64,000 nt of DNA from Microbacterium endophyticum (GCF_011047135.1 NZ_CP049255.1:1240001-1304000); one strand, 5' to 3'; numbered from the stretch's first letter, positions 45,621 to 54,506 are shown. Made by a program: numbers and translations. The notes: a model not told the origin generated them from the letters alone.

Positions 45621-46607
45621 TCAGGCGCGAGCAGCCTTTTCGAACGGCCACCGAACCTGGGCGGCTTTTTCGCATACGTGCCACAGCCGGTCACCGAGTT
45701 CAGTGCTGCGGGTGATGCGAGATGGCGTCGTGCGGCGCGGCTCGCCGTGCATGACATACTTCGGGCCCCACATTTCGCCGCCCTCAACGTCTGGGTCGAC
45801 GAGGGCCCGTACGAGTGGCCACGCGCCGTGCTCTTTGGACTGCGTTATGGGGGCTTGCAGATTGTCGACAAAGCGCGCTCTTCGTGTGGGCTCGTTGACG
45901 CCACGCACAAACGGCGTGCGCCCACTGATGGCGTAGCCGGGATGCGCAATCACACTTTCTACCGGCACACCGGTATCCCGCAAGCGCCGGTCTGCCTCGA
46001 GCCCCAGAGCGGTCGTGGCGACTTTCGACTGCACGTAGGCACGCCATGGGCTGTAGTCCTTGACGAGCTGCGGATCGATCGGGTCGTAGGGTCCCATCGA
46101 CGTCGACATACTCCCCAGCCAAACCATGCGACCCTCGGCTGCGGCGAGCGCCGGAAGCAATTCGCCCGCGAGAGCGAAATGGCCCAGCACGTTCGTTGCG
46201 AAGACGAGCTCGTTTCCGTCGAGCGTTTCACACCGCTCTTTCGGCGGGTGAACCGTGCCGGCGTTGAGTAAGAGGCCATCGATCCGGCTTTCGAACCTCA
46301 GTCCTTTTCGCACCATGTGCTTCACAGACGCTGCTGCGGCGCGCACCGAACCCAGATTGCTCGTATCGAGAAGAAGTGTTTCGACGGGGCCTGTCGTTGT
46401 GGCATCCGTCACTCGCGACAGCAATGCGTTCCGGGCCGCCGCTAAACGGTTCGGACTGCGGCCCGTCATGATGACCCGCGCGCCCGCTCGGGCGAGTTGT
46501 TCACTCGAGAAAAATCCCAAGCCCGCGTTGGAACCCGTGACAAGGTATGTCCGACCCGTGAGGTCGGGCAGAAGGCGCGGATTCCAGTCCGCAGCGCGTC
46601 GGCTCAC
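45621..46607 (-). CDS. SDR family protein (retinol/protochlorophyllide reductase-like)
   Basis: A 328-residue short-chain dehydrogenase with TYLVTGSNAGLGFFSSEQLA for cofactor binding, TGRSPNRL after strand 2 (Arg favours NADP), LLLNAGTVHPPKE, the Ser in WLGSMSTSMG and YVQSKVATTAL with the Tyr and Lys. The longer inserts and C-terminus resemble the retinol dehydrogenase/protochlorophyllide oxidoreductase subgroup; no chlorophyll genes are present, so a general carbonyl reductase role is likelier. GTG start at 46607. Confidence 0.88.
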   Translation of the reverse strand: MSRRAADWNPRLLPDLTGRTYLVTGSNAGLGFFSSEQLARAGARVIMTGRSPNRLAAARNALLSRVTDATTTGPVETLLLDTSNLGSVRAAAASVKHMVRKGLRFESRIDGLLLNAGTVHPPKERCETLDGNELVFATNVLGHFALAGELLPALAAAEGRMVWLGSMSTSMGPYDPIDPQLVKDYSPWRAYVQSKVATTALGLEADRRLRDTGVPVESVIAHPGYAISGRTPFVRGVNEPTRRARFVDNLQAPITQSKEHGAWPLVRALVDPDVEGGEMWGPKYVMHGEPRRTTPSRITRSTELGDRLWHVCEKAAQVRWPFEKAARA

Positions 46608-46695
46608 GCAACCGACCCTAGTGGCACCCGCACGCTGCGGACGACCGCGCGCCGAAGGTCGCGTGCCTGTCAGGTCATAGTTCTAAGCTGAACGT

Positions 46696-47520
46696 ATGCG
46701 AACCCGCGCGGATATTGACTGCTGGCTCACCGATATGGACGGCGTGCTCGTGCACGAAAACCACCCCGTCCCCGGAGCGGCTGAGCTCCTCGCGCAGTGG
46801 CGCGACGGTGGCACGCCCTTTCTGGTGCTCACGAACAACCCCATCTTCACCCCACGCGATTTGAGCGCGAGGCTCCGCCGTTCGGGCCTCGATGTGCCCG
46901 AAGACAACATCTGGACTTCTGCCCTTGCCACTGCCGAATTCTTGAAGTCGCAGCTCCCGGGCGGGTCGGCGTTCGTCATCGGCGAAGCGGGACTCACCAC
47001 CGCGCTCCACGAGGCCGGCTACATCATCACGGAATCCCAGCCCGACTACGTCGTCGTGGGCGAGACCCGTCAGTACTCGTTCGAAGCGATCACGAAAGCC
47101 ATCCGCTTCATCAACGCTGGTGCACGTTTCATCGTGACCAACCCGGATGCCACGGGCCCCACCTCCGAGGGAGTGGTCCCCGCGACCGGGTCGTTCGCAG
47201 CCCTCATCACAAAGGCGACGGGCAAAGACCCGTACGTCGTGGGCAAGCCGAACCCCATGATGTTCCGCTCGGCGCTCAACCGCATCGGCGCGCACTCAGA
47301 GACCACGGGCATGATCGGTGACCGCATGGACACCGACGTTGTCGCTGGTATCGAAGCGGGTCTCCACACCGTGCTCGTCATGACCGGAATCAGTGACGCT
47401 GCCGAGATCGAACGCTACCCGTTCCGACCCGACGAAGTGCTGGACTCTGTTGCAGATCTGCTCAGCACGGGCCCGTTCGAGTCGGAGATGCCCGACGCGG
47501 GGGTCTCCGACCTTCTATGA
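46696..47520 (+). CDS. HAD-IIA family phosphatase (NagD-like)
   Basis: A 274-residue HAD hydrolase of the NagD/PNPase-like subfamily. Motif I is WLTDMDGVLVHE, motif II FLVLTNNPIFTPRDL, the C2-type cap lies between, the Lys is in YVVGKPNPMMF, and motif IV is GMIGDRMDTDVVAGIEAG. Substrates of this group include nucleotide and sugar phosphates. Its stop overlaps the start of a 35-residue membrane protein gene by 4 bases. Confidence 0.92.
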   Translation: MRTRADIDCWLTDMDGVLVHENHPVPGAAELLAQWRDGGTPFLVLTNNPIFTPRDLSARLRRSGLDVPEDNIWTSALATAEFLKSQLPGGSAFVIGEAGLTTALHEAGYIITESQPDYVVVGETRQYSFEAITKAIRFINAGARFIVTNPDATGPTSEGVVPATGSFAALITKATGKDPYVVGKPNPMMFRSALNRIGAHSETTGMIGDRMDTDVVAGIEAGLHTVLVMTGISDAAEIERYPFRPDEVLDSVADLLSTGPFESEMPDAGVSDLL

Positions 47521-47624
47521 GCGATGACCTCGGTCAGAACCTGATGTTGCTCACGGCGCTCGTCGTGACGCTCGGAACACTCGTGGTTTTCGTCTGGCAG
47601 TGGCTTCGCCGCGATCGCGACTGA
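47517..47624 (+). CDS. 35-residue single-pass membrane microprotein
   Basis: The ATG at 47517 overlaps the stop of the HAD-IIA gene as ATGA. The frame reads MSDDLGQNLMLL, then TALVVTLGTLVVFVWQWLRR, then a short charged end and TGA at 47622-47624. One hydrophobic helix flanked by an acidic N-terminus and basic C-terminus predicts N-out/C-in insertion. The overlap, the positive-inside pattern and the exact fit against the end of pyrE (47625) argue that it is real. Function unknown. Confidence 0.65.
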   Translation: MSDDLGQNLMLLTALVVTLGTLVVFVWQWLRRDRD

Positions 47625-48203
47625 TTACTGAGGTGCAAGACCCAAGTCGTTGAGATCGATCGCTGCAAGCCACTGCAAACCGGCCGCTTCGACGGCGGCC
47701 TGCGCCCCAGTCTTGCGGTCGACAATGACAGCGACCGCAACGGGCTCCGCCCCCTCGCGGCGCAATGCTTCAACTGCTTTCAGTGCCGACTGGCCGGTGG
47801 TCGAGGTGTCTTCGAGCACGACGACGCGTTTGCCCGCGACATCCGCGCCCTCGATCTGACGACCGCGACCGTGGTCTTTGGGCTCTTTGCGCACGACGAA
47901 GGCGTCGAGTGGGTGGTTCGCGTGCACGGACTCGTGCATCACGGCGTTCGCGATTGGATCAGCGCCGAGAGTAAGTCCGCCGACGGCGACCACGCCATCA
48001 ACATCACGGACGAGGTCGAGCATGATGCGCCCGATCGCGGGAGCCGCCCGGTGGTCGAGCGTGAGCTTTCGCATATCGACGTAGTACGTTGCTTTCTTGC
48101 CGCTCGACAGCGTGAAGTCGCCATGGAACACCGCCTCATCTTTGATGAGGGCGATGAGAGCTTGGCGGTCGGATTCGATCTCGGGCGTAGCGGCGACAGT
48201 CAC
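47625..48203 (-). CDS. pyrE: Orotate phosphoribosyltransferase
   Basis: Adds ribose-5-phosphate from PRPP to orotate in pyrimidine synthesis. The 192 residues include FTLSSGKKATYYVDMRKLT, GGLTLGADPIANAV, VRKEPKDHGRGRQIEG and the PRPP loop VVVLEDTSTTGQSALKAVEA. Length is normal. It stands divergent from xth and converges with the microprotein gene. Confidence 0.95.
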   Translation of the reverse strand: MTVAATPEIESDRQALIALIKDEAVFHGDFTLSSGKKATYYVDMRKLTLDHRAAPAIGRIMLDLVRDVDGVVAVGGLTLGADPIANAVMHESVHANHPLDAFVVRKEPKDHGRGRQIEGADVAGKRVVVLEDTSTTGQSALKAVEALRREGAEPVAVAVIVDRKTGAQAAVEAAGLQWLAAIDLNDLGLAPQ

Positions 48204-48243
48204 GTGTCGATTCTATGGCGAGCCCCGGCTCTAGGCTGGTTGC

Positions 48244-49089
48244 ATGCGTCTGGCTACCTGGAACGTCAACTCCATCCGCGCGCGCGTGGCGCGCACCGTC
48301 GACTTTTGCGCGCGTGAGGGCGTCGACGTACTGGCGATGCAAGAAATCAAGTGCAAGCCCGAGCAGTTTCCCTACGGTCCATTCGAAGATGCCGGCTATC
48401 AAGTCGTCGCTCATGGTCTCAACCAGTGGAACGGCGTCGCGATCGCAAGTCGCGAGCCCATCGAAGACATCGAGTACGCGTTCCCCGATATGCCGGGGTT
48501 CCTCAAGGGCCACGAAGGCCCGGGGGCACCGCAGGAGGCGCGGGCGCTCGGCGCGACCATCGGCGGAGTCAAGGTGTGGAGCCTCTATGTTCCCAATGGC
48601 CGCGGGCTCGACGACCCGCACTACCGGTACAAGCTCGAATGGTTGAGCGCGCTCACGGGCTACACCCGCGATGCTCTGGCGAAAAATCCCGATCTCGCCC
48701 TCGCTTTGGTGGGCGACTTCAACATCGTGCCGACCGACGAAGACAATGGTGACCCCACCCTCATTGAGGGGGTCACGACACACGTTTCAGTGCCCGAGCG
48801 CGAGGCGTTCGAGGGCCTGCTCGATGCCGGCCTCAGCGACACCGTCCGCCCCCTCATCCCCACGGGATACACGTACTGGGACTACAAGCAGCTTCGGTTT
48901 CCACGAAATGAAGGCATCCGCATCGACTTCATCCTTGGCTCGCACACCGTTTCAGACGCCGTCACCGGCGCGAAGATTCACCGTGATGAGCGAAAGGGCG
49001 AGATTCCGAGCGACCACGTTCCCGTGGTTGTCGACCTCGACCTCACGGGACCGGATGACGACGACGACCGCCCGATGATCTTCGGCTGA
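48244..49089 (+). CDS. xth: Exodeoxyribonuclease III family AP endonuclease
   Basis: DNA-repair nuclease that cuts at abasic sites. The 281 residues carry LATWNVNSIRARV, LAMQEIKC with the metal-binding Glu, YVPNGRGLDDPHY with the catalytic region, LVGDFNIVPTDED and the C-terminal RIDFILGS and SDHVPVVVDL. All catalytic motifs are intact. Confidence 0.95.
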   Translation: MRLATWNVNSIRARVARTVDFCAREGVDVLAMQEIKCKPEQFPYGPFEDAGYQVVAHGLNQWNGVAIASREPIEDIEYAFPDMPGFLKGHEGPGAPQEARALGATIGGVKVWSLYVPNGRGLDDPHYRYKLEWLSALTGYTRDALAKNPDLALALVGDFNIVPTDEDNGDPTLIEGVTTHVSVPEREAFEGLLDAGLSDTVRPLIPTGYTYWDYKQLRFPRNEGIRIDFILGSHTVSDAVTGAKIHRDERKGEIPSDHVPVVVDLDLTGPDDDDDRPMIFG

Positions 49090-49095
49090 GCCGAA

Positions 49096-49416
49096 ATGAT
49101 CGTTCGCACATCTGAAGCCCTTGCTCGACCAGAGTCGAGGGCTGAGTTCCTCACAGCGCTGCGTGCTCTGGTCGAGGGCTTTCCCGCGGCCCACCCCGGG
49201 TTGATCGACCATGAAATCCTGGTCGATCAGGACAACCCCGACAGCATCCTCTACATCAGCCGTTGGGCGAGCGAAGCCGACCTCGTGACGTATGCCGGAG
49301 AGAGCTGGGCTACCGAGCCGGTGACGTTTCCCAACGAAGCCCACTATTTACAGCGGCCGTTGACACTTCGGCATTTCAACGAGCACGCCGTTACCTCCCC
49401 CGCGCGGGGGAGGTAA
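49096..49416 (+). CDS. Putative quinol/antibiotic-biosynthesis monooxygenase (ABM domain)
   Basis: A 106-residue protein of the dimeric ferredoxin-like ABM fold (FLTALRALVEGFPAAHPGLI, HEILVDQDNPDSILYISRWA). Such small proteins include quinol monooxygenases and heme-degrading enzymes; the catalytic residues are not diagnostic here. It follows xth by 6 bases. Its last residues (VTSPARGR) are encoded within a 34-bp perfect palindrome, which suggests the hairpin doubles as its transcription end. Confidence 0.8.
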   Translation: MIVRTSEALARPESRAEFLTALRALVEGFPAAHPGLIDHEILVDQDNPDSILYISRWASEADLVTYAGESWATEPVTFPNEAHYLQRPLTLRHFNEHAVTSPARGR

Positions 49417-49420
49417 CGGC
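49387..49420. terminator. 34-bp perfect palindrome overlapping the ABM gene stop
   Basis: GCCGTTACCTCCCCCGC (49387-49403) is followed directly by its exact reverse complement (49404-49420), with no unpaired loop. The TAA stop at 49414-49416 is inside it. The right arm contains GGGGGAGG but no T-run follows, so it may act as a terminator-like hairpin or as an operator for the histidine kinase gene that starts at 49446. Confidence 0.7.
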
Positions 49421-49445
49421 TGCGCTTCCCCCGTACCGTTGAGGG

Positions 49446-50678
49446 GTGACACCGCTGACTCCGACGCAACGCAGAAGCGATGTGCTCCTGGCGGTCGCGT
49501 TGTGTTTAGGTGCGGTACTGAGCGCCGGGCTGTCTTCGGTCGCGGGTATGTACGGAACCGAGAAGGCCGGGATGCCGATGGCCATCGCCTATGCATTCGT
49601 GCTGGCCGTTCCGCTCGCCTTTCGAAGGCGATTTCCGTCGACGGTGGCGATCATCGTTGCTATCGCCTACTTCGCCGCAGTGTCGCTGCGGGTCCCGGAG
49701 ATTTACGCGGGCAACATTGCGATGTTCATCATGTTCTACACCGTGGGTGCGTGGGACCCGAACCGACGCCGAGCGAAGTGGACCCGCGTTGCGATCACCG
49801 CGGGCATGTTCACGTGGTTGCTCATCTCGCTCTTTTTCGACGCCTCTGCATCGACCGACGACGGTCTTTCGCGTGCTGGTCTCTTTTCGCCCTATGCCGC
49901 ATACATGCTGATCAACTTGCTGATCAACGTGCTGTACTTTGGCGGCGCGTACTACTTCGGCGAGCGCACATGGGCAGCATCCGAGCAACTCCGCGTGCTC
50001 GAAGTGCGCACTGCCGAGCTCGAGCGCGAACGTGCGCGGAGCGCCGCGCAAGCCGTGGAGCTCGAACGAGTGCGTCTCGCGCGTGAACTCCACGACGTTG
50101 TCGCACACCACGTGTCGCTCATGGGAGTGCAGGCGGGTGCGGCGCGCACAGTACTCCCCACTAATCCGGATGCCGCAGCCCGCACCCTCACGCAGGTTGA
50201 GGATTCCGCACGTACAGCATTGACCGAAATGCGACACCTCCTGCAGACTCTGCGCGCGGGTGATGAACCGGACGCCGCCTTGACCGCCCCCAGCCTCTCG
50301 GGGCTGGAAAGGCTCGTTGCAGAGAGTTCTGCCGCAGGCCTGCGCACCACGTTTCAGACCCTCGGCGAGCCGCGAGCCGTGCCCGCAACCGCGGAAGTGA
50401 ATCTCTACCGCATCGCGCAAGAGGCACTCACCAATGCACGGCGGCACGGTGGACACGCCGCGACCGCTGATGTTCGCCTGCGTTACCTGGCGGGCGAAGT
50501 CGAGTTGGAGGTATCGAATACGGGGCGGATAGCGACATCGACGCGGTCAGGCATGGGACATCGCGGCATGCGCGAACGCGCTATCGCGTCCGGCGGCACC
50601 ATCGAACTTCTGCCGGTGCGCGAGGGCGGTTTCATTGTTCGCGTGCGAGTGCCAATCGAGGATCACGCCGATGAGTGA
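49446..50678 (+). CDS. Sensor histidine kinase, NarL-partner (HisKA_3) type
   Basis: A 410-residue membrane sensor kinase. About four to five N-terminal helices with almost no extracellular loops precede a coiled coil (ERARSAAQAVELERVRLARE). The dimerisation and phosphoacceptor region is RELHDVVAHHVSLMGVQAGA with the His, and the ATPase part is YRIAQEALTNARRHGG and GMGHRGMRERA. Intramembrane sensing kinases of this kind often respond to envelope stress. The GTG start overlaps a GAGGGG stretch. The downstream regulator overlaps its stop by 8 bases. Confidence 0.92.
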   Translation: MTPLTPTQRRSDVLLAVALCLGAVLSAGLSSVAGMYGTEKAGMPMAIAYAFVLAVPLAFRRRFPSTVAIIVAIAYFAAVSLRVPEIYAGNIAMFIMFYTVGAWDPNRRRAKWTRVAITAGMFTWLLISLFFDASASTDDGLSRAGLFSPYAAYMLINLLINVLYFGGAYYFGERTWAASEQLRVLEVRTAELERERARSAAQAVELERVRLARELHDVVAHHVSLMGVQAGAARTVLPTNPDAAARTLTQVEDSARTALTEMRHLLQTLRAGDEPDAALTAPSLSGLERLVAESSAAGLRTTFQTLGEPRAVPATAEVNLYRIAQEALTNARRHGGHAATADVRLRYLAGEVELEVSNTGRIATSTRSGMGHRGMRERAIASGGTIELLPVREGGFIVRVRVPIEDHADE

Positions 50679-51327
50679 ATCGCTGCGTGTGCTGGTCGCG
50701 GACGATCACTCGATGATGCGCGCCGGCTTTCGTGTCATCTTGGAGGCCGCCGGTTTCGAGGTAGTCGGTGAGGCTGCGACCGGCGCAGAAGCGGTGACTC
50801 TGACGAAGGCATTGCGACCCGATGTCATCTGCATGGACGTTCAAATGCCCGACATGGACGGACTGGTTGCTACGGCTCAGATCGTCTCGGATCCCGACGT
50901 ATCAGCGGGCGTTCTCGTCGTGACAACTTTCGATCGAGACGATTATCTGTTCGCCGCGCTCGAAGCTGGCGCAAGCGGGTTTCTGCTGAAGAACGCCGGA
51001 CCCGAAGAACTGATCAATGCCGTGCGCGTGGTCGCCGCGGGCGATGCACTCCTTGCGCCCGAGGTTACGCGTCGCGTGATTGCGCGTTTTGCGGGAGCAC
51101 AGAAACCGACTCCGTCGTCGGACACCGCGACGCCGCCCTCCCTCACCGAGCGGGAGCGCGACGTACTGACTCTCCTTGCCGACGCCCGATCGAACGCCGA
51201 GATCGCGGCGCGCCTGTTCATCGGCGAACAGACGGTGAAAACTCACGTGTCGAACGTGCTGCAAAAGCTGGGCGCGCGCGATCGTGCCCACGCGATAGTC
51301 CTGGCGTACCGACGGGGTCTGGTCTAA
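50671..51327 (+). CDS. LuxR/NarL-type response regulator
   Basis: A 218-residue regulator: a receiver domain with VLVADDHSMMRAGFR, phosphoacceptor Asp in CMDVQMPDMDG and the KNAGPEELINAV Lys region, followed by a LuxR helix-turn-helix (LTERERDVLTLLADARSNAE, then QTVKTHVSNVLQKLGARDR). The ATG at 50671 overlaps the end of the kinase gene. It probably controls the ABC transporter genes that follow about 80 bases downstream. Confidence 0.94.
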   Translation: MSESLRVLVADDHSMMRAGFRVILEAAGFEVVGEAATGAEAVTLTKALRPDVICMDVQMPDMDGLVATAQIVSDPDVSAGVLVVTTFDRDDYLFAALEAGASGFLLKNAGPEELINAVRVVAAGDALLAPEVTRRVIARFAGAQKPTPSSDTATPPSLTERERDVLTLLADARSNAEIAARLFIGEQTVKTHVSNVLQKLGARDRAHAIVLAYRRGLV

Positions 51328-51410
51328 AGATCCCTCTCCCGGGGGAAGCGCCCCATCGTCCCTTTCCGTAGCGTCGATGACGAACACGTCGTCAAGCACA
51401 GGGAGGTTCC

Positions 51411-52295
51411 ATGCTCCAACTCACCGGAGTCACGAAGAACTATGGCGAGCGCCGCGTGCTCGACAACGTCGGATTCGATGTTGAGCCCGGGAGGCTCACA
51501 GGGTTCGTCGGCGGAAACGGCGCCGGCAAGACGACGACCATGCGAATCGCGCTGGGCGTGCTGGCATCCGATGGCGGAACCGTCGAGCTCAACGGCTCAG
51601 CCGTGACAACGGATGACCGGCGGCGCTTCGGATACATGCCAGAAGAACGCGGGCTGTACCCGAAGATGAAGGTCGGCGAGCATATCGCCTACCTCGCGCG
51701 GCTTCACGGCTACAGCAAGTCCGACGCGACGACGAATGCCACGGCGCTACTTGACCGCCTCGGCCTCGGCGAGCGCCTCGACGACACCGTTGAGACCCTC
51801 TCGCTCGGCAACCAGCAACGTGCGCAGATCGCGGCAGCCCTCGTGCACGACCCCGAAGTCCTCATTCTCGATGAGCCTTTTTCGGGCCTTGACCCACTCG
51901 CGGTCGATGTCGTTGCCGCTGTGCTCTCAGAACGCGCCGCGGCTGGCACCGCCGTGCTGTTCTCGTCACACCAGCTCGACGTCGTCGAGCGGCTCTGCGA
52001 TGACCTCATCATCATCGCCGACGGAACCATCCGGGCTGCGGGATCTCGCACAGAACTCCGCGAACAGCACGCCACCCACCGCTACGAAATGACCAGCACG
52101 GCGGATGCCGGTTGGCTCCGTGCCGTTCCGGGGATCACCGTCATCGAATTCGCTGCCGGGCACGCTGTCTTCGATGCCCCCGACGAGAGTGCCGCACAGG
52201 CGGCACTACGACAAGCACTCGAATACGGCGACGTCACCTCTTTCACTCCGCAGCGCCCAACGCTCGCTCAAATCTTCACGGAGGTCATCAAATGA
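51411..52295 (+). CDS. ABC transporter ATP-binding protein
   Basis: A 294-residue ATPase of the ABC-2 drug/Na+ exporter class. Walker A is FVGGNGAGKTTTMRIALGVL, the signature is TLSLGNQQRAQIA and Walker B is VLILDEPFSGLDP, with the switch His in LFSSHQLD. A C-terminal extension of about 80 residues is typical of NatA-like subunits. AGGGAGG precedes the ATG. It overlaps the permease gene by 4 bases and lies just after a two-component system. Confidence 0.94.
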   Translation: MLQLTGVTKNYGERRVLDNVGFDVEPGRLTGFVGGNGAGKTTTMRIALGVLASDGGTVELNGSAVTTDDRRRFGYMPEERGLYPKMKVGEHIAYLARLHGYSKSDATTNATALLDRLGLGERLDDTVETLSLGNQQRAQIAAALVHDPEVLILDEPFSGLDPLAVDVVAAVLSERAAAGTAVLFSSHQLDVVERLCDDLIIIADGTIRAAGSRTELREQHATHRYEMTSTADAGWLRAVPGITVIEFAAGHAVFDAPDESAAQAALRQALEYGDVTSFTPQRPTLAQIFTEVIK

Positions 52296-53410
52296 GTGCC
52301 ACAGCACGCACCTCACCCTCGACAGCGCAGAGCATCCGTCTGGTCGCAGAGCGTGAAATCGGGTCACGACTTCGCAGCAAAGCGTTCGTGATTTCGACTC
52401 TCATCCTGTTTGCTCTCGCGCTGGCTGCTGTGGTGTGGGGAGGTTTCACCGCAAGTTCCACATCGGCGACCACGATCGCTGTGACACCCGAGACATCGAG
52501 TCTTGTTTCGGATGCGGCTGGCCTCGAAGTCACCGCTGCGGCATCGGCCGATGAGGCGCTCACCCTCGTCGAAGATGGCACGGTGTCAGCGGCGGTCGTG
52601 CCGTCGAGCGCTGTGCCAGACGCCGAGGCGGGAGCATTCGATTTCACCATCGTTGGCGACACTGAACTGCCATCGGGGCTCGTGCAATCGCTCAGCCAAG
52701 TGCCGGCGACGTACCTTCTCGACCCGCCGAGCACAGACTTTCTGCTGCGCTACTTCGTTGCGCTCGGTTTTGGCATTGTCTTCTTGCTTGCCGCATCGAC
52801 GTTCGGCGGCACGATCGCGCAGTCGGTCGTCGAGGAGAAGCAAACTCGCGTCGTCGAGCTTCTCATCTCAGCGATCCCGGTCCGAGCGCTACTTGCAGGC
52901 AAGGTGATCGGCAACACGATCCTGGCGATGGCTCAAATCCTGGTGCTCGCGGCGATAGCGGTTGTCGGACTCACCGTGACAGACCAGCAGCTCGTACTCG
53001 CAGGCCTTGGCGGGCCGCTTGTGTGGTTCGCGATCTTCTTCCTGCTCGGGTTTGTGCTTTTGGCATCCCTCTTCGCCGCGGCGGGCGCCATGGTCTCGCG
53101 CCAAGAAGACATCGGGGCGACCACTGCCCCCCTCACGATGCTGGTGATGCTGCCGTACTTCCTTGTCGTCTTCTTCAACGACAACCCTCTGGTGCTCACC
53201 GTGATGTCGTACATTCCGTTCTCGGCCCCCGTCGGCATGCCGTTGCGTCTCTACCTCGGTGAAGCTCAGTGGTGGGAGCCCCTCGTCTCGCTGGTCGTTC
53301 TCGCGGCGGCATGCGTCGCCGCGATCCTGGTCGCGTCACGCATCTACTCGGGGGCGCTGTTGCGGATGGGTGCGCGGGTGAAGCTCGCCGATGCGCTGAA
53401 GTCCCGCTAA
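52292..53410 (+). CDS. ABC transporter permease (NatB/ABC-2 type)
   Basis: A 372-residue membrane protein from the ATG at 52292, which overlaps the ATPase stop. One N-terminal helix (residues about 30-50), an extracellular domain of about 120 residues, and five C-terminal helices match NatB-type permeases; the cytoplasmic EEKQTRVVELLISAIP loop is characteristic. With the ATPase it forms an exporter for an unknown compound, often a peptide or antibiotic in this class. Confidence 0.9.
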   Translation: MSATARTSPSTAQSIRLVAEREIGSRLRSKAFVISTLILFALALAAVVWGGFTASSTSATTIAVTPETSSLVSDAAGLEVTAAASADEALTLVEDGTVSAAVVPSSAVPDAEAGAFDFTIVGDTELPSGLVQSLSQVPATYLLDPPSTDFLLRYFVALGFGIVFLLAASTFGGTIAQSVVEEKQTRVVELLISAIPVRALLAGKVIGNTILAMAQILVLAAIAVVGLTVTDQQLVLAGLGGPLVWFAIFFLLGFVLLASLFAAAGAMVSRQEDIGATTAPLTMLVMLPYFLVVFFNDNPLVLTVMSYIPFSAPVGMPLRLYLGEAQWWEPLVSLVVLAAACVAAILVASRIYSGALLRMGARVKLADALKSR

Positions 53411-53482
53411 CTGCCGTGGAGAAGCGGCTCAGCGGAGATTCGCAGCGTGAGTGGGAACATTTGCGCGGGGCTATCCGTTGGA

Positions 53483-53508
53483 GCGGGATGGGCACGTAAA
53501 CATCCCGC
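53483..53508. promoter_or_regulatory. Inverted repeat between the ABC operon and the nitroreductase gene
   Basis: GCGGGATG (53483-53490) pairs with CATCCCGC (53501-53508) around a 10-base loop. It could end the ABC operon or act as an operator for the nitroreductase gene 25 bases downstream. There is no T-run. Confidence 0.4.
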
Positions 53509-53533
53509 CCCCGTGTAGTTCAAGGAGCATGCT

Positions 53534-54118
53534 TTGACCATCATTCAGGACCGCGTCGCGGTTACCGATGTCCCCGTACTCGATGTCTTCGCCGAACGCT
53601 GGAGCACTCGCGTTTTCGACCCCGAGCTTCCCCTTGACGAAGAAGCCTTCGCCAGCGCCCTCGAGGCCGCACGCTGGGCACCTTCGGCGAACAACAGCCA
53701 GCCGTGGCGCGCAATCGTCGCCCGCCGTGGCACGTCAGACCACGAGAGCTTGATGTCGCACCTCCTCGGTTTCAACCAGGGCTGGGCTGGCTCCGCTGCA
53801 GCTCTCGTCGTCTTCGTGGCAGAGACCGAAACTGAAGACGGCACCGGCGCACCCTGGGCCATCTACGACACCGGCCAGGCAGCTGCCTTCTTCACCATCC
53901 AGGCGCACGCCGCTGACCTGGCAACGCACCAGATGGGTGGCTTCGACCGCGATGGTGTGAGCGCGGCCTTCGGCCTCGACGCACGCTTCACACCCATCGC
54001 TGTCATGGCAGTCGGCGCGTTCGGCGACAGCTCAGACTCGCCCGAATTCCTGCGCGACCTCGAGGCGGCTCCGCGCACTCGACGCCCCGTCGCCGATTCG
54101 CTGCTGCGCAACGCGTAG
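53534..54118 (+). CDS. Nitroreductase family flavoprotein
   Basis: A 194-residue FMN-dependent oxidoreductase of the nitroreductase fold: RWSTRVFDPELPLDEEAF, then AARWAPSANNSQPWRAIVA with the FMN-binding Arg/Ser/Asn residues, and the later MGGFDRDGVSAAFGLD. Substrates may be quinones or nitro compounds. The start is a TTG at 53534, accepted because AAGGAG lies about 7 bases upstream and the family N-terminus begins there. Its 3' end abuts a truncated VOC gene on the other strand. Confidence 0.9.
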   Translation: MTIIQDRVAVTDVPVLDVFAERWSTRVFDPELPLDEEAFASALEAARWAPSANNSQPWRAIVARRGTSDHESLMSHLLGFNQGWAGSAAALVVFVAETETEDGTGAPWAIYDTGQAAAFFTIQAHAADLATHQMGGFDRDGVSAAFGLDARFTPIAVMAVGAFGDSSDSPEFLRDLEAAPRTRRPVADSLLRNA

Positions 54119-54446
54119 TCAGAAAACACCGGATGCCGCGCATGATCCCCTTCGCATCGGTCGGGATACGCGGGTCGTCGTAAATCTTCGTCGTGATGCC
54201 ACGTGCATTGAGGTCGTCGACAGCCGCGTCGACATCCGGCACGGGCAGGTTGAGAATAGTGAACCCTGCGGGTTCATGGTCGGGCTTCGGATAGGCGATG
54301 ATGTGTGCGCCGGAGCCGAGATGGAGCTCGAGAATTCCCATTTCATTCTCGGTGACGGTGAACCCGAGAACGTCGCCGTAGAAACTCCTCGCCGCTGCGA
54401 TGTCGCGCACGGCGAAACCACTGAATGCGCCTTCGACTGTGAACAT
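54119..54446 (-). pseudogene. VOC-family protein, truncated at its 3' end
   Basis: From the ATG at 54446 the frame encodes an intact glyoxalase/VOC start (FTVEGAFSGFAVRDIAAARS, then FYGDVLGFTV, LHLGSGAHIIAYPKPDH, and FTILNLPVPDVDAAVDDLNA). It breaks off after TDAKGIMRG, where family members continue with about 20 residues including DPAGN and a metal-binding Glu. Beyond that point the frame runs antisense through the nitroreductase gene to a stop at 54003 and looks non-coding. A deletion at the junction near 54118-54135 is likely, and the enzyme is probably inactive. Confidence 0.7.
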
Positions 54447-54506
54447 GGCACCCACCTTTCGTGTGGGCTCCACCTTGCTCTTCCGCGTCGCCGGTGTCTA
54501 GATCTT

